Below, in pieces: positions 54,743-62,469 of a DNA stretch of 64,000 nucleotides (positions within the stretch are counted from its first letter, which is position 1; the number at the start of each line of letters is the position of its first letter). The translations under genes were made by a program, and so were the position numbers. The notes under the pieces were generated by a model, which saw only the letters and a program-made list of their open reading frames with translations, was not told the origin of the DNA and ran no database searches. Source of the stretch: a virus. The stretch spans positions 1 to 64,000 of the IMG/VR virus record IMGVR_UViG_3300022074_000019. The stretch is one strand, 5' to 3'.

Positions 54743-55275
54743 TACCCGTTTACCTCGCTATACACTTTTGCCCAAACCGCATTCATTGCATTTTCAATGG
54801 GTTCAGAAAATTGAGGATCATCTTTGAAGATGGCTGTTAGTTCACGCATAACACGGTCAGCACCAGCCAAAATCAATCCACGTTTGTCAGTTGTTTTGTT
54901 AAATCGTTCAGAAGTCTCAATATGACTGCGTAGTTCTTTCTCTAGGCTTGCAAGTCGCGCTGCTCCGTCTGATCCTTTTATCTCACCAGAAGTGATAGCC
55001 ATACGCAACTCTTGAATATCACTATGCAACGCACTGATTTCACTGTTCAAGATGCCACGTCGATCAAGCTTTTTAAATTTCATTTTGATCCATCGGGCCA
55101 GATCATTAAATGAACCTTCGTATCCACAGATACCTGCATATACCCAAATCTCAATTACTGAAGGAGTGACATCAGCAAATTCTCTGAAGTCCTCACTCTC
55201 AGCGGCAGGAAGTGAATCCAACCACTGATCAACAACTGTGAGATATATCTTACCGGTTGACGTAGAAGTAGTCAT
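54742..55275 (-). CDS. Putative terminase small subunit
   Basis: 177 residues, helical. The N-terminal 80 could form a DNA-binding helical domain (V-I-E-I-W-V-Y-A-G-I-C-G-Y, L-A-R-W-I-K-M-K-F-K-K-L-D), then a coiled coil at 85-125. Helical DNA-binding domain plus coiled coil upstream of terL is the usual form of a small terminase. Assigned from layout and position only. Confidence 0.5.
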   Translation of the reverse strand: MTTSTSTGKIYLTVVDQWLDSLPAAESEDFREFADVTPSVIEIWVYAGICGYEGSFNDLARWIKMKFKKLDRRGILNSEISALHSDIQELRMAITSGEIKGSDGAARLASLEKELRSHIETSERFNKTTDKRGLILAGADRVMRELTAIFKDDPQFSEPIENAMNAVWAKVYSEVNG

Positions 55276-57125
55276 CAGAACATGCCTGCCAATCCGCGTG
55301 CATATTTACTCTGTCGTGCTGCCTTCTTGTCATCTTCAATTGTTGCCTGCTGCATAGTTTTACGCTCTTGACTTCCAGTTGTTTCAATCTTGCGAACATC
55401 TTGATCGCCCTGTCCAGCAATTTGTTCGAGAGCTTGTTTGCCTCTCTGTTCACCCATGCGGAAATCTTGATCACCTTGTCCAGTGATTTGTTCAAGAGCT
55501 TGCTTACCTTTAATACCTTGGAGAGCACGATCAGCAAAAGCTTGGGCATCAATCTTTCGAACGTCCTGATCACCTTGGCCTGCAATCTGCTCAAGAGCTT
55601 GCTTGCCTTTTTGATCTTGAAGACGAATGTCTTGATCCCCTTGAGCCTTAATGCTAAGGCGTTGTTGATTACCTTGAGCACCAATCTGCTTTAAAGCTTC
55701 AATGCCTTGTGCACCAATTTGATCCAACTTGCCTTGGTTATCAAGTTCTTTAAGTGCCTTATCAACATCACCCTGTTCAAGGATTTGATCAATTGCACCA
55801 GAGTTTTTTAGTGCTTGTAGCTCTTGATCATTTAAGCCCGATTGCTTAAGTTGATCCAAAGCTTGCTTACCCCTTATATTCTGAAGCTTCGCATCGACAT
55901 TACCCTGTCTGTCGATCTTTTGAAGATCGATCTTACCCTGAGTGCTTAACTGTTGAATTTTTTGTCTACCATCTTCTGACTTCAACCACTTGTCAATGCC
56001 ACCTTGAGCATTGATTTTTTTAATGTCAATGTCACCTTGCTTGACAAGCTGCTGAAGAGCTTGCTTGCCCTTCATTCCCTGAAGAGCTTTATCAATATTG
56101 CCTTGTGCGCCAATCTGCCGAAGAGCCTGCTTACCCTTCATTCCTTGCAGAGCTTTATCGATGGCACCTTGGGCACCAATCTGCTTCATAGCTTGCCGAC
56201 CTTTAGTGGATTGCAGCCACTTGTCAATTCCGCCTTGACGGTCAATCTGCTTAAGTGCACCTCTATCTCTAAGTGCTTGCAGCTGCCGGTCGTTTACACC
56301 AGACTGCTTCAGTTGCTCAAGGGCTTGATCCCCTTTTAAACCTTGAAGTGCTCTGTCTTGCCGTCCGGAAGTTCTGATCTGGCTAATAGCCTGCTTACCT
56401 TTTGTAGATTGCATCCACTTGTCAATGCCGCCTTGCTCTTGAATTTGCTGCAAGGCTCCAGAAGTCTTCAATTGTTGCAGCTGTTGATCGTTAAAGCCAG
56501 ACTGCTTTAACTGGTTCATTGCTTGGGCACCTTTGATGTCTTGCAGATTAACATCTTGCCGACCTTGAGTGCGAATGTTCAGACGATTCTGTTGACCTTC
56601 AAGTCTAGTTTGGTTTTGCTGAATGTCTCCACGTAGTGCAAGTTGATTGTTTAATCGATTTGCTTCGTCCTTTGCAAATTGCTCTTGAAAGTCATACTCG
56701 GCACCCATCTTGGTCATGCCATAGTTGAATTCCTTTTCCATGATGCCACTCTTGTTGCCAAACTCAAGTCCGGCAGCAACAGCCATCTGATTGGTGGCTA
56801 TACCGGCATTAGTCAGTGCAATTTCTTGTGCTTGCTGAGTATTCATTGCACCTTGGATTGCATTCGACATGAACGTGTTCTTGATAGCAGCGCCTGCCGG
56901 ATCATCAGTTGAGTCAGGCTGCCATTTAAAGAACTTATCCATCATGCTCGCAAAATTAAACATGCCTGTATTTCTACTGCCCTGATTAGACGTGCCCCGC
57001 TGGCTATCTTGCTGAGCCTTAAGCTCCTTATAACGCTTCGCATCAGCAGCATCCCAATTGGGACTACCACCCATGGCTTTTTTGACTAGAGCTGGATCTA
57101 ACCCCGGGGGTGGTTTTCTCGCCAT
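55275..57125 (-). CDS. Long protein made of K-G-K-Q-A-L...Q-G repeats
   Basis: 616 residues. From about residue 198 to 590 it consists of a 20-25-residue unit K-G-K-Q-A-L-x-Q-[IL]-x-x-Q-G-x-x-D, at least twelve times, with three longer units that add N-D-x-[QE]-L-Q-x-L-[KR] and a G-G-I-D-K-W-[ML]-Q-S-T. The repeats are helical, polar, and have nearly no aromatic residues. The N terminus (G-L-D-P-A-L-V-K-K-A-M-G-G followed by D-A-K-R-Y-K-E-L) matches the module duplicated in the 436-residue protein. Gene order suggests a virion or assembly protein. No known family. Confidence 0.75.
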   Translation of the reverse strand: MARKPPPGLDPALVKKAMGGSPNWDAADAKRYKELKAQQDSQRGTSNQGSRNTGMFNFASMMDKFFKWQPDSTDDPAGAAIKNTFMSNAIQGAMNTQQAQEIALTNAGIATNQMAVAAGLEFGNKSGIMEKEFNYGMTKMGAEYDFQEQFAKDEANRLNNQLALRGDIQQNQTRLEGQQNRLNIRTQGRQDVNLQDIKGAQAMNQLKQSGFNDQQLQQLKTSGALQQIQEQGGIDKWMQSTKGKQAISQIRTSGRQDRALQGLKGDQALEQLKQSGVNDRQLQALRDRGALKQIDRQGGIDKWLQSTKGRQAMKQIGAQGAIDKALQGMKGKQALRQIGAQGNIDKALQGMKGKQALQQLVKQGDIDIKKINAQGGIDKWLKSEDGRQKIQQLSTQGKIDLQKIDRQGNVDAKLQNIRGKQALDQLKQSGLNDQELQALKNSGAIDQILEQGDVDKALKELDNQGKLDQIGAQGIEALKQIGAQGNQQRLSIKAQGDQDIRLQDQKGKQALEQIAGQGDQDVRKIDAQAFADRALQGIKGKQALEQITGQGDQDFRMGEQRGKQALEQIAGQGDQDVRKIETTGSQERKTMQQATIEDDKKAARQSKYARGLAGMF

Positions 57126-57150
57126 TTCAATCTACTTAAGCATTGTCTAT

Positions 57151-57168
57151 ATTCTACAAAGTTAGAAT
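57151..57168. promoter_or_regulatory. Divergent promoter palindrome ATTCTACAAAGTTAGAAT
   Basis: TAGAAT on the - strand (57156-57151) faces the repeat-protein gene and TAGAAT on the + strand (57163-57168) faces the transglycosylase gene at 57192. Only one base longer than the palindrome at 28709-28725, which also separates a - strand unit from a + strand lysis-type gene. Confidence 0.6.
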
Positions 57169-57191
57169 AGGACTATTGCATAGACGAAGGT

Positions 57192-58124
57192 ATGTCATTT
57201 ATTCAAGCTGGTAATGAAGCTGTTCGTGCTGCATTAAAAGCAAGAATTGCTGCTGAACGGAATAAACCTAAATACGACCGATTTGGTAAACAAGCTATTC
57301 AAGATCAGACTGCGCAAGATCTCCTTTCAATGGAGATTCGTGGACGTGCTCAACAGGCTGCTATGGCTGTAAAGTCTAATCAAAAAACACGAGAAATAAA
57401 TAGAGAGGCGGAAGAGTTTGCTAAAGAGCAAGTTCGCAGTGCAAAGATGGCAGGTAAGTTGGCTGGTGGAGCTGCTTTGATTGGAAGCTCTTATTTCATG
57501 AGTAAGCGCAAGGATGAAGCGGATGGAAGAATCAGTATGCTTCAGGACTTTATTGATAAAAATAATGAATTAGGCCGTAGAGATCAAGAGGAATATAATC
57601 AACGATCAACTGAATCTCCCACTGAAACAGTAAGTGAGAATGATGCTTCTACTACTTCCTTATCAGGAAGTTATCCGACACCTAGTTCTAAAGAGACTTT
57701 GTCTGAATCATTTCCAAAGCCTATTTCCTCTGGTCAGGCAATGTCTGCAGGTCTAGGTTCATACAAAGGTGGACCTAAGGCCACACAGGCTCAAATGACT
57801 AAGTTTGCAGAGCAGGCAGGCTTTAGTCCTGAGAATGCAAAGATTATGGCAGCAATTGCAATGGGTGAATCTGGCGGACGTCTAAAAATCGATACAGTCC
57901 AATCTGGACTTGATCCCAATATGAAAAATGAGTTTTCTGTTGGTGCTACTCAAATCAACGTTCAGGCACATGGAGACAAGCTTGCAAAACTTGGGTATAC
58001 AGCCGATGATCTACGAGATCCTGTCAAGAATTTCCAAGTTGCCAAAATGGTTTACGACGAGATGGGCTCGTTCTCGCCGTGGAGCGTTTATAAATCTGGA
58101 GACTACAAACAGTATCTTGATTAA
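57192..58124 (+). CDS. Virion-associated lytic transglycosylase
   Basis: 310 residues. The N-terminal 110 are charged helices with a Gly/Ala-rich patch (L-A-G-G-A-A-L-I-G-S-S), then a Ser/Thr/Pro linker, and at 205-310 a lysozyme-like SLT domain: A-M-G-E-S-G-G with the catalytic Glu near 229, F-S-V-G-A-T-Q-I-N-V, F-S-P-W-S-V-Y. It would cut peptidoglycan locally when DNA is injected. It is encoded on the + strand within a long - strand block and controlled by the divergent promoter just upstream. The stop is convergent with the next gene. Confidence 0.85.
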   Translation: MSFIQAGNEAVRAALKARIAAERNKPKYDRFGKQAIQDQTAQDLLSMEIRGRAQQAAMAVKSNQKTREINREAEEFAKEQVRSAKMAGKLAGGAALIGSSYFMSKRKDEADGRISMLQDFIDKNNELGRRDQEEYNQRSTESPTETVSENDASTTSLSGSYPTPSSKETLSESFPKPISSGQAMSAGLGSYKGGPKATQAQMTKFAEQAGFSPENAKIMAAIAMGESGGRLKIDTVQSGLDPNMKNEFSVGATQINVQAHGDKLAKLGYTADDLRDPVKNFQVAKMVYDEMGSFSPWSVYKSGDYKQYLD

Positions 58125-58831
58125 ATCGTGAAACCTTGGCCTAGATTTCGTAGTCCAGCCATTAAGGTCATAAACATACGATCTTTGCGCTCTTGTGCTT
58201 TTAGTTTGTCAGCTTGCTGAAGCTGCATAATTTGTAGCTGATAATTTCTGTTTTGAGCCGCTCTGTTATCAGCACGATCTTGATACTGCAATCTCATACG
58301 TTCGTCATAACGCTTTTGTTCTTGGATTCTGGCATTTTCTTTTTCTTTTTTCGCTTCTGCAACCTGTCTTTGACTGTCAGCAGCTCGAAGAGCATTAATA
58401 GTAGAGACAGTCGCTCCAGGTCCTAGCTTAGTGAGATCTAATCCAGGATTAGTGATTTGAGCTTCAGCCAAAGCTTGCCCCGTTAGTTGCATTTCAAGCA
58501 ATCGATTTTTAGCAGCTACAGCAGTTTCACCTTCCTGAACTTGTAAAGCTTCTTCGGTAGTATTTATACCAGGAATAATGTCTCCTAGCTGCCGAGCTTT
58601 TAATCTTTCTTGAGACAGTAATTCGTTGAGGTCATTACGCTTAATTTCTGCAGCTCTTTGACGTAAGGCTTCTTCTGAGAATTGATCACCTTTTCCTAAC
58701 AAAAAGGCAGCACCTTGACGAAACCGATCACCAATATCAAAGCCGTCTTTAAATTTCTTTCTATCTTTTGTTAGCTCTTCACCGCTAGCAACTTCATCTT
58801 GATCAAGAATATTAAAAATGTCGATACTCAT
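58121..58831 (-). CDS. Helical coiled-coil virion-type protein
   Basis: 236 residues, mainly helical, with a long charged coiled coil (A-E-A-K-K-E-K-E-N-A-R-I-Q-E-Q-K-R) at about 160-220. It may be an internal virion protein. Start overlaps the upstream stop. Confidence 0.65.
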   Translation of the reverse strand: MSIDIFNILDQDEVASGEELTKDRKKFKDGFDIGDRFRQGAAFLLGKGDQFSEEALRQRAAEIKRNDLNELLSQERLKARQLGDIIPGINTTEEALQVQEGETAVAAKNRLLEMQLTGQALAEAQITNPGLDLTKLGPGATVSTINALRAADSQRQVAEAKKEKENARIQEQKRYDERMRLQYQDRADNRAAQNRNYQLQIMQLQQADKLKAQERKDRMFMTLMAGLRNLGQGFTI

Positions 58832-59352
58832 CAGAACATTCCTCCACGAAGTGCTGCCAAAGCTTCTTCCATTCTACGTTGTTCTGGTGTCTTTCTATCT
58901 CCAAGAATGAACTGTGTGGCATCACTTGCCATCTTGCCCAGGCCAACACCTGCAGCAGTTCCAAGAGGGCCACCAACAGAACCAAGTGCACCACCAATCA
59001 TCATGGCAGTTGCATCCATTGCTTTGTTTGCACCACTCTCTTGACCAAACACAAGGTCACCAACTGCCATTGCACCGCCTAAGGCACCCAAGCCAGGTGC
59101 CAGAACTCTTGCTGCAGCACCTACTTTTGCCATGCCGGGAAGTGAGCCCAAAGCTGCACCTGCAGAACCAGCCATTTTGCGTCCACCTTTGCCGACTGCA
59201 CGGCCAGCTACCGCTTTTGCTTGGCGAGTGGGTTGCTCAAGTCCTCCATATAGCTGAGCTACTAAATCTCCATACACTTCAGCTCCTTCCTGAGCAAGGA
59301 CACGGCCTCCTTGCATTTCACGTAGCAGTAGCTCTTTTTCTAGCTGGGTCAT
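58831..59352 (-). CDS. Glycine/alanine-rich putative internal virion protein
   Basis: 173 residues. Two long Gly/Ala stretches (L-A-P-G-L-G-A-L-G-G-A-M-A-V-G and M-M-I-G-G-A-L-G-S-V-G-G-P-L-G) could span or disturb a membrane. Together with similar proteins at 41766 and 61664 it may form the ejection channel. ATG 59352 (not GTG 59355) fits the ATGA overlap. Confidence 0.6.
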   Translation of the reverse strand: MTQLEKELLLREMQGGRVLAQEGAEVYGDLVAQLYGGLEQPTRQAKAVAGRAVGKGGRKMAGSAGAALGSLPGMAKVGAAARVLAPGLGALGGAMAVGDLVFGQESGANKAMDATAMMIGGALGSVGGPLGTAAGVGLGKMASDATQFILGDRKTPEQRRMEEALAALRGGMF

Positions 59353-60017
59353 CACTTAACTCCTTGTAGAGCTTCTTTTGCTTCAAGACGAGTAACCTTG
59401 GTTTCTAGCTGTTGAACTGCACGAACCAAAAGGCCAATTAGATCACCAGTATCAATACATAGTTTATCAATTGTGGGATCATGATAAGTTGCATCAGGCA
59501 GTACCTGTTGGTATTCCTGTGCAATAAAGCCGTGATGAACACGATTATAGTCAGTGCTGTACTCTTCTTTGTAATTGAAGGTTACTGGGCGCAAGTTACG
59601 CAGCATACTCAATGCGTCTTCAATTCGTTCAATGTTTTCTTTTGTATCTTCGTCAGAGAGTACAGCTGAAGCAATCAATGTGCCTCCAGCTTGAATTATA
59701 GAACCCATTTTACTTTTATTTGCTGCGTCTGATACTCCATCTTTATAGGATTCTGCGTCTTCCTTAGCTTGTATGACTTGTTGTGCAGCTTTTAGTCCTG
59801 AGTCTCGAACACCGTGAATAACTTTCATTTGGCCACGATTTAGTGCGCCAATACGTGCTTGTCCTGCTTCTGCAAGACCACTAAAGTCAGGCTTATTGTC
59901 TTCTAAGAAACTGTAGCTGTCAGCAACTGTTGCTTGCCCTGCAGCACCAGTACCGCCAGTCATACTGCGGTGTTCGCTTAAATTGAAATCACTAAACCTT
60001 AGATCACCAAAAGCCAT
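59352..60017 (-). CDS. Short virion protein with S74 chaperone domain
   Basis: 221 residues. The first 110 are helical and polar. The last 100 are an S74-type domain: L-S-D-E-D-T-K-E-N-I-E, L-R-P-V-T-F-N-Y, H-H-G-F-I-A-Q-E-Y, L-I-G-L-L-V-R-A-V-Q-Q-L-E. Normally this domain ends long fibres and is cut off. Here the partner is only 110 residues, so it may be a spike, a stand-alone chaperone or an internal protein. The S-D and K-E-N-I elements for self-cleavage are present. Confidence 0.8.
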   Translation of the reverse strand: MAFGDLRFSDFNLSEHRSMTGGTGAAGQATVADSYSFLEDNKPDFSGLAEAGQARIGALNRGQMKVIHGVRDSGLKAAQQVIQAKEDAESYKDGVSDAANKSKMGSIIQAGGTLIASAVLSDEDTKENIERIEDALSMLRNLRPVTFNYKEEYSTDYNRVHHGFIAQEYQQVLPDATYHDPTIDKLCIDTGDLIGLLVRAVQQLETKVTRLEAKEALQGVK

Positions 60018-60046
60018 TGCACTATTGCTTATCTCTTACTAGTTTA

Positions 60047-60478
60047 TCAAGGCTTAAAAATCGAATATCCAATATCTTGTGTGTAAAATTCACCAGGACT
60101 CATTCCTCCAAAAATAGTATCTTTATTGAACGCATCACTATATGTTCCTATTTTTGGCCCTTCTAATTTAATAGGTTTTTTGCCAAAAACTCCGCCTTTA
60201 ATTGCAGAGCCACTAATATTTCCAACCGCTCCTGCAAATGCTCCAGTCAGTCGAGCATCTGCTTGTTCTGCCACTCCAAATGCCTCAGCATCTCTTGCAT
60301 ATCTTGCAGCTTCATTTCGAGCAATTGTATTAAGAGCATTAGCTTGAGCTTCACCCATGGTTCCCATGGTTGCTAGATCTTGATCTACAGCATCTTTAAT
60401 GCCACGTCCGCCAATTTCGTCATAACCTGCATTCTTTGCCATAAATGATGCAAGACCAGGGGGATTAGCAAAGCGCAT
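60047..60478 (-). CDS. Hypothetical virion-type protein
   Basis: 143 residues, Ala/Gly-rich helical N-terminal two-thirds and a polar end. No motif recognised. Located among internal-protein candidates. Confidence 0.6.
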   Translation of the reverse strand: MRFANPPGLASFMAKNAGYDEIGGRGIKDAVDQDLATMGTMGEAQANALNTIARNEAARYARDAEAFGVAEQADARLTGAFAGAVGNISGSAIKGGVFGKKPIKLEGPKIGTYSDAFNKDTIFGGMSPGEFYTQDIGYSIFKP

Positions 60479-60506
60479 GGTTCTTAATCTTCGTTTCTAC
60501 AGTTTA

Positions 60507-61664
60507 TCAAAACTGTGGATTATTCAATTGATTTTCTACGGTGTTACGCCGACGTCGCTCCTCCTCAAGTAAGTTTCCTGCAATTTGACCAGCTGCAAGT
60601 CCAGTCACACCGCCAACAAAACCACCACGGATTGGCTTTTTACTTCTAACACCTGCAACACCGCCTGCTAATGCACCAAGATATGGAACGATGCCTGTAG
60701 TTACTGGAAGACTACGTCCAAGGAATTGCAGTTCAGGTCCGTGCACCCCCTCACTAGTAGTTTTCACAACACCACCAGGAAGTCCAAACTTGCCATCATC
60801 AAATGGATTCAAGTCGATCCCTTTGTCATATTTAAACGCTTGATAAGCTCTGTACTCTTCAGGTGATACATCTGGACGAACCTCTTTGAACTCACTATAT
60901 GGAAGCATCTTTCCAGTAGAGCCCATTAGATATTTCAGTCCTACTTCGCCAAGGACGTTTGCTGTTTTTGTTGGATCCTCTTCACTAGGAAGCGCAGCCT
61001 TATAACCTTCTGCTCCACCAAATGGTGTTAGCAAACCAAGTCCAGTGTTGATCGCAATTCCTGTAGGAATACCAAGTGCAGCTAAATACCCAGGTTCAAA
61101 GTTTCGTTTTTGTACATTGCCTTCACTATCAATACTTACACCTTTACGTGGGTTCCCAGCATCGTCTAAATACTTACCACCTTTAGGGGTAGTCTTGATC
61201 TTACCTACGGTCCTCTTTCCATAAAGAGAGGGATTAGCCAGGCCCATTGCGGACTCTGCAATTACATTGCCTGTAGCCTGTGCAGCATTCAGAAGCCAAT
61301 AGAAGTTACGAGTATTGTCCTGTGTCACGTCTGCAGCCACAGTTCCTAACATCTGTCCAGACCTAGGACCAATGCCTTGTCTAGCACCTATACCCAAATC
61401 CTCTCGAATCATCCGAGCGTCCCTCTCTTTTTTTGAGAGAGTTTTTAGCCCCATATTCATAAGGGCATCATCAATAGCTTCTTTTGTTCGAATGCCGGTT
61501 GGATATGCACCAGCCATTTCTGACATTCGTGGAGCATTCTCAGATTGACCAGCTGCTTTGCGTCCTTCACGATATGCCTTAGACCACTCTTCCCTACCTT
61601 CACCGTAAGCTTCTCTTGTCGCATCCAAGAATCCTCCAAGATTTAGTGGCAATCGTCTAGCCAT
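60507..61664 (-). CDS. Putative internal virion protein
   Basis: 385 residues. Charged N-terminal 130, a middle part with L-G-I-P-T-G-I-A-I-N-T-G-L-G-L-L, and a Gly-rich C terminus (V-P-Y-L-G-A-L-A-G-G-V-A-G-V and F-V-G-G-V-T-G-L-A-A-G) that could be membrane-active. Ends in E-E-E-R-R-R-R-N. Similar to other ejected proteins here. No family recognised. Confidence 0.6.
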   Translation of the reverse strand: MARRLPLNLGGFLDATREAYGEGREEWSKAYREGRKAAGQSENAPRMSEMAGAYPTGIRTKEAIDDALMNMGLKTLSKKERDARMIREDLGIGARQGIGPRSGQMLGTVAADVTQDNTRNFYWLLNAAQATGNVIAESAMGLANPSLYGKRTVGKIKTTPKGGKYLDDAGNPRKGVSIDSEGNVQKRNFEPGYLAALGIPTGIAINTGLGLLTPFGGAEGYKAALPSEEDPTKTANVLGEVGLKYLMGSTGKMLPYSEFKEVRPDVSPEEYRAYQAFKYDKGIDLNPFDDGKFGLPGGVVKTTSEGVHGPELQFLGRSLPVTTGIVPYLGALAGGVAGVRSKKPIRGGFVGGVTGLAAGQIAGNLLEEERRRRNTVENQLNNPQF

Positions 61665-62182
61665 TACGCAACTCCATAACCAGTAGTGGGATCTGCATAC
61701 TGTTCACGTGTGCCTGGAAGCAATCCATACTGAGCAAGGATCTGTCGCTCAAGGTCTGCAGCAAATGCAGCTTGTTGTTCTGCACCCATGCGTTCAAAGG
61801 GTGTTAGGCCTTGCCCACCCATGACTAGGTCCTTCCCTCGCATGATTTGATCTCCTACTGCCATGCCGGCAACATCACCCCCAAAAGATCCAGCGAAGTC
61901 TGCAATATTTTGAACTGTCATATTGTTTCTCATTCCTGGCAATGCTCCAACAGCTCGGCCTGTAGCTAAACCACCAAGGCCGCCACCGATAGCACTAGCA
62001 CCGCCTGCAATTAGTTTATCTCCAAGATCTCCAGGAGTTTGTGTAGCAGCAAGGACACCGAAGATAGCATCAGGTGCAAGACGTCCTGCAATTTGTTCTT
62101 TAGTCATTCCACCAAACAAAAGATCTTTTGAGGTTCCCCCAAGTTTTTTAAGCAGCTCTCCTGCCATTCGTGCTTTCGACAT
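61664..62182 (-). CDS. Glycine/alanine-rich putative internal virion protein
   Basis: 172 residues with repeated small-residue patches (A-I-G-G-G-L-G-G-L-A-T-G-R-A-V-G-A-L). Its start and stop overlap neighbours by one base. Probably part of the same internal or ejected set as 58831 and 60507. Confidence 0.6.
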   Translation of the reverse strand: MSKARMAGELLKKLGGTSKDLLFGGMTKEQIAGRLAPDAIFGVLAATQTPGDLGDKLIAGGASAIGGGLGGLATGRAVGALPGMRNNMTVQNIADFAGSFGGDVAGMAVGDQIMRGKDLVMGGQGLTPFERMGAEQQAAFAADLERQILAQYGLLPGTREQYADPTTGYGVA

Positions 62183-62469
62183 TAGCCTGCCCCCATTTGA
62201 ATTTTGGCTTGATTGAATTGCATCCCTTGATTAGATTGTGCAAATTGTTGGTTCCATGTGTTTACCCTATTTGCAAGTACTGGATCTTGCATCAACTCCA
62301 TTGCAAATGCTCCTCCAGGACCAGCCATTCGAATACCAGATGTTTTATCTAGATCTTGTGCAGGCTTAGAAAATGCAGCTCCGCCCTCAGTAGCAAAGTT
62401 ACTTGGAGTTTCCTCAAGCTGCCTCTTGATAAGGTTCCCCTGCTTTACTTGTTCAGGATCAAAGCTCAT
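62182..62469 (-). CDS. Small hypothetical virion-type protein
   Basis: 95 residues, polar, Gln- and Asn-rich, mostly disordered. Overlaps both neighbours by one base. No motif. Confidence 0.6.
   Translation of the reverse strand: MSFDPEQVKQGNLIKRQLEETPSNFATEGGAAFSKPAQDLDKTSGIRMAGPGGAFAMELMQDPVLANRVNTWNQQFAQSNQGMQFNQAKIQMGAG

Noticed and set aside
55250-56339. Several frames on both strands inside the repetitive protein gene
   Set aside because: They mirror the DNA repeats of the 616-residue protein and stay open for the same reason. No starts with ribosome binding sites.
55500-56500. CRISPR-like array
   Set aside because: The DNA repeats are imperfect, in frame and code for a regular protein unit; no spacers of unique sequence.
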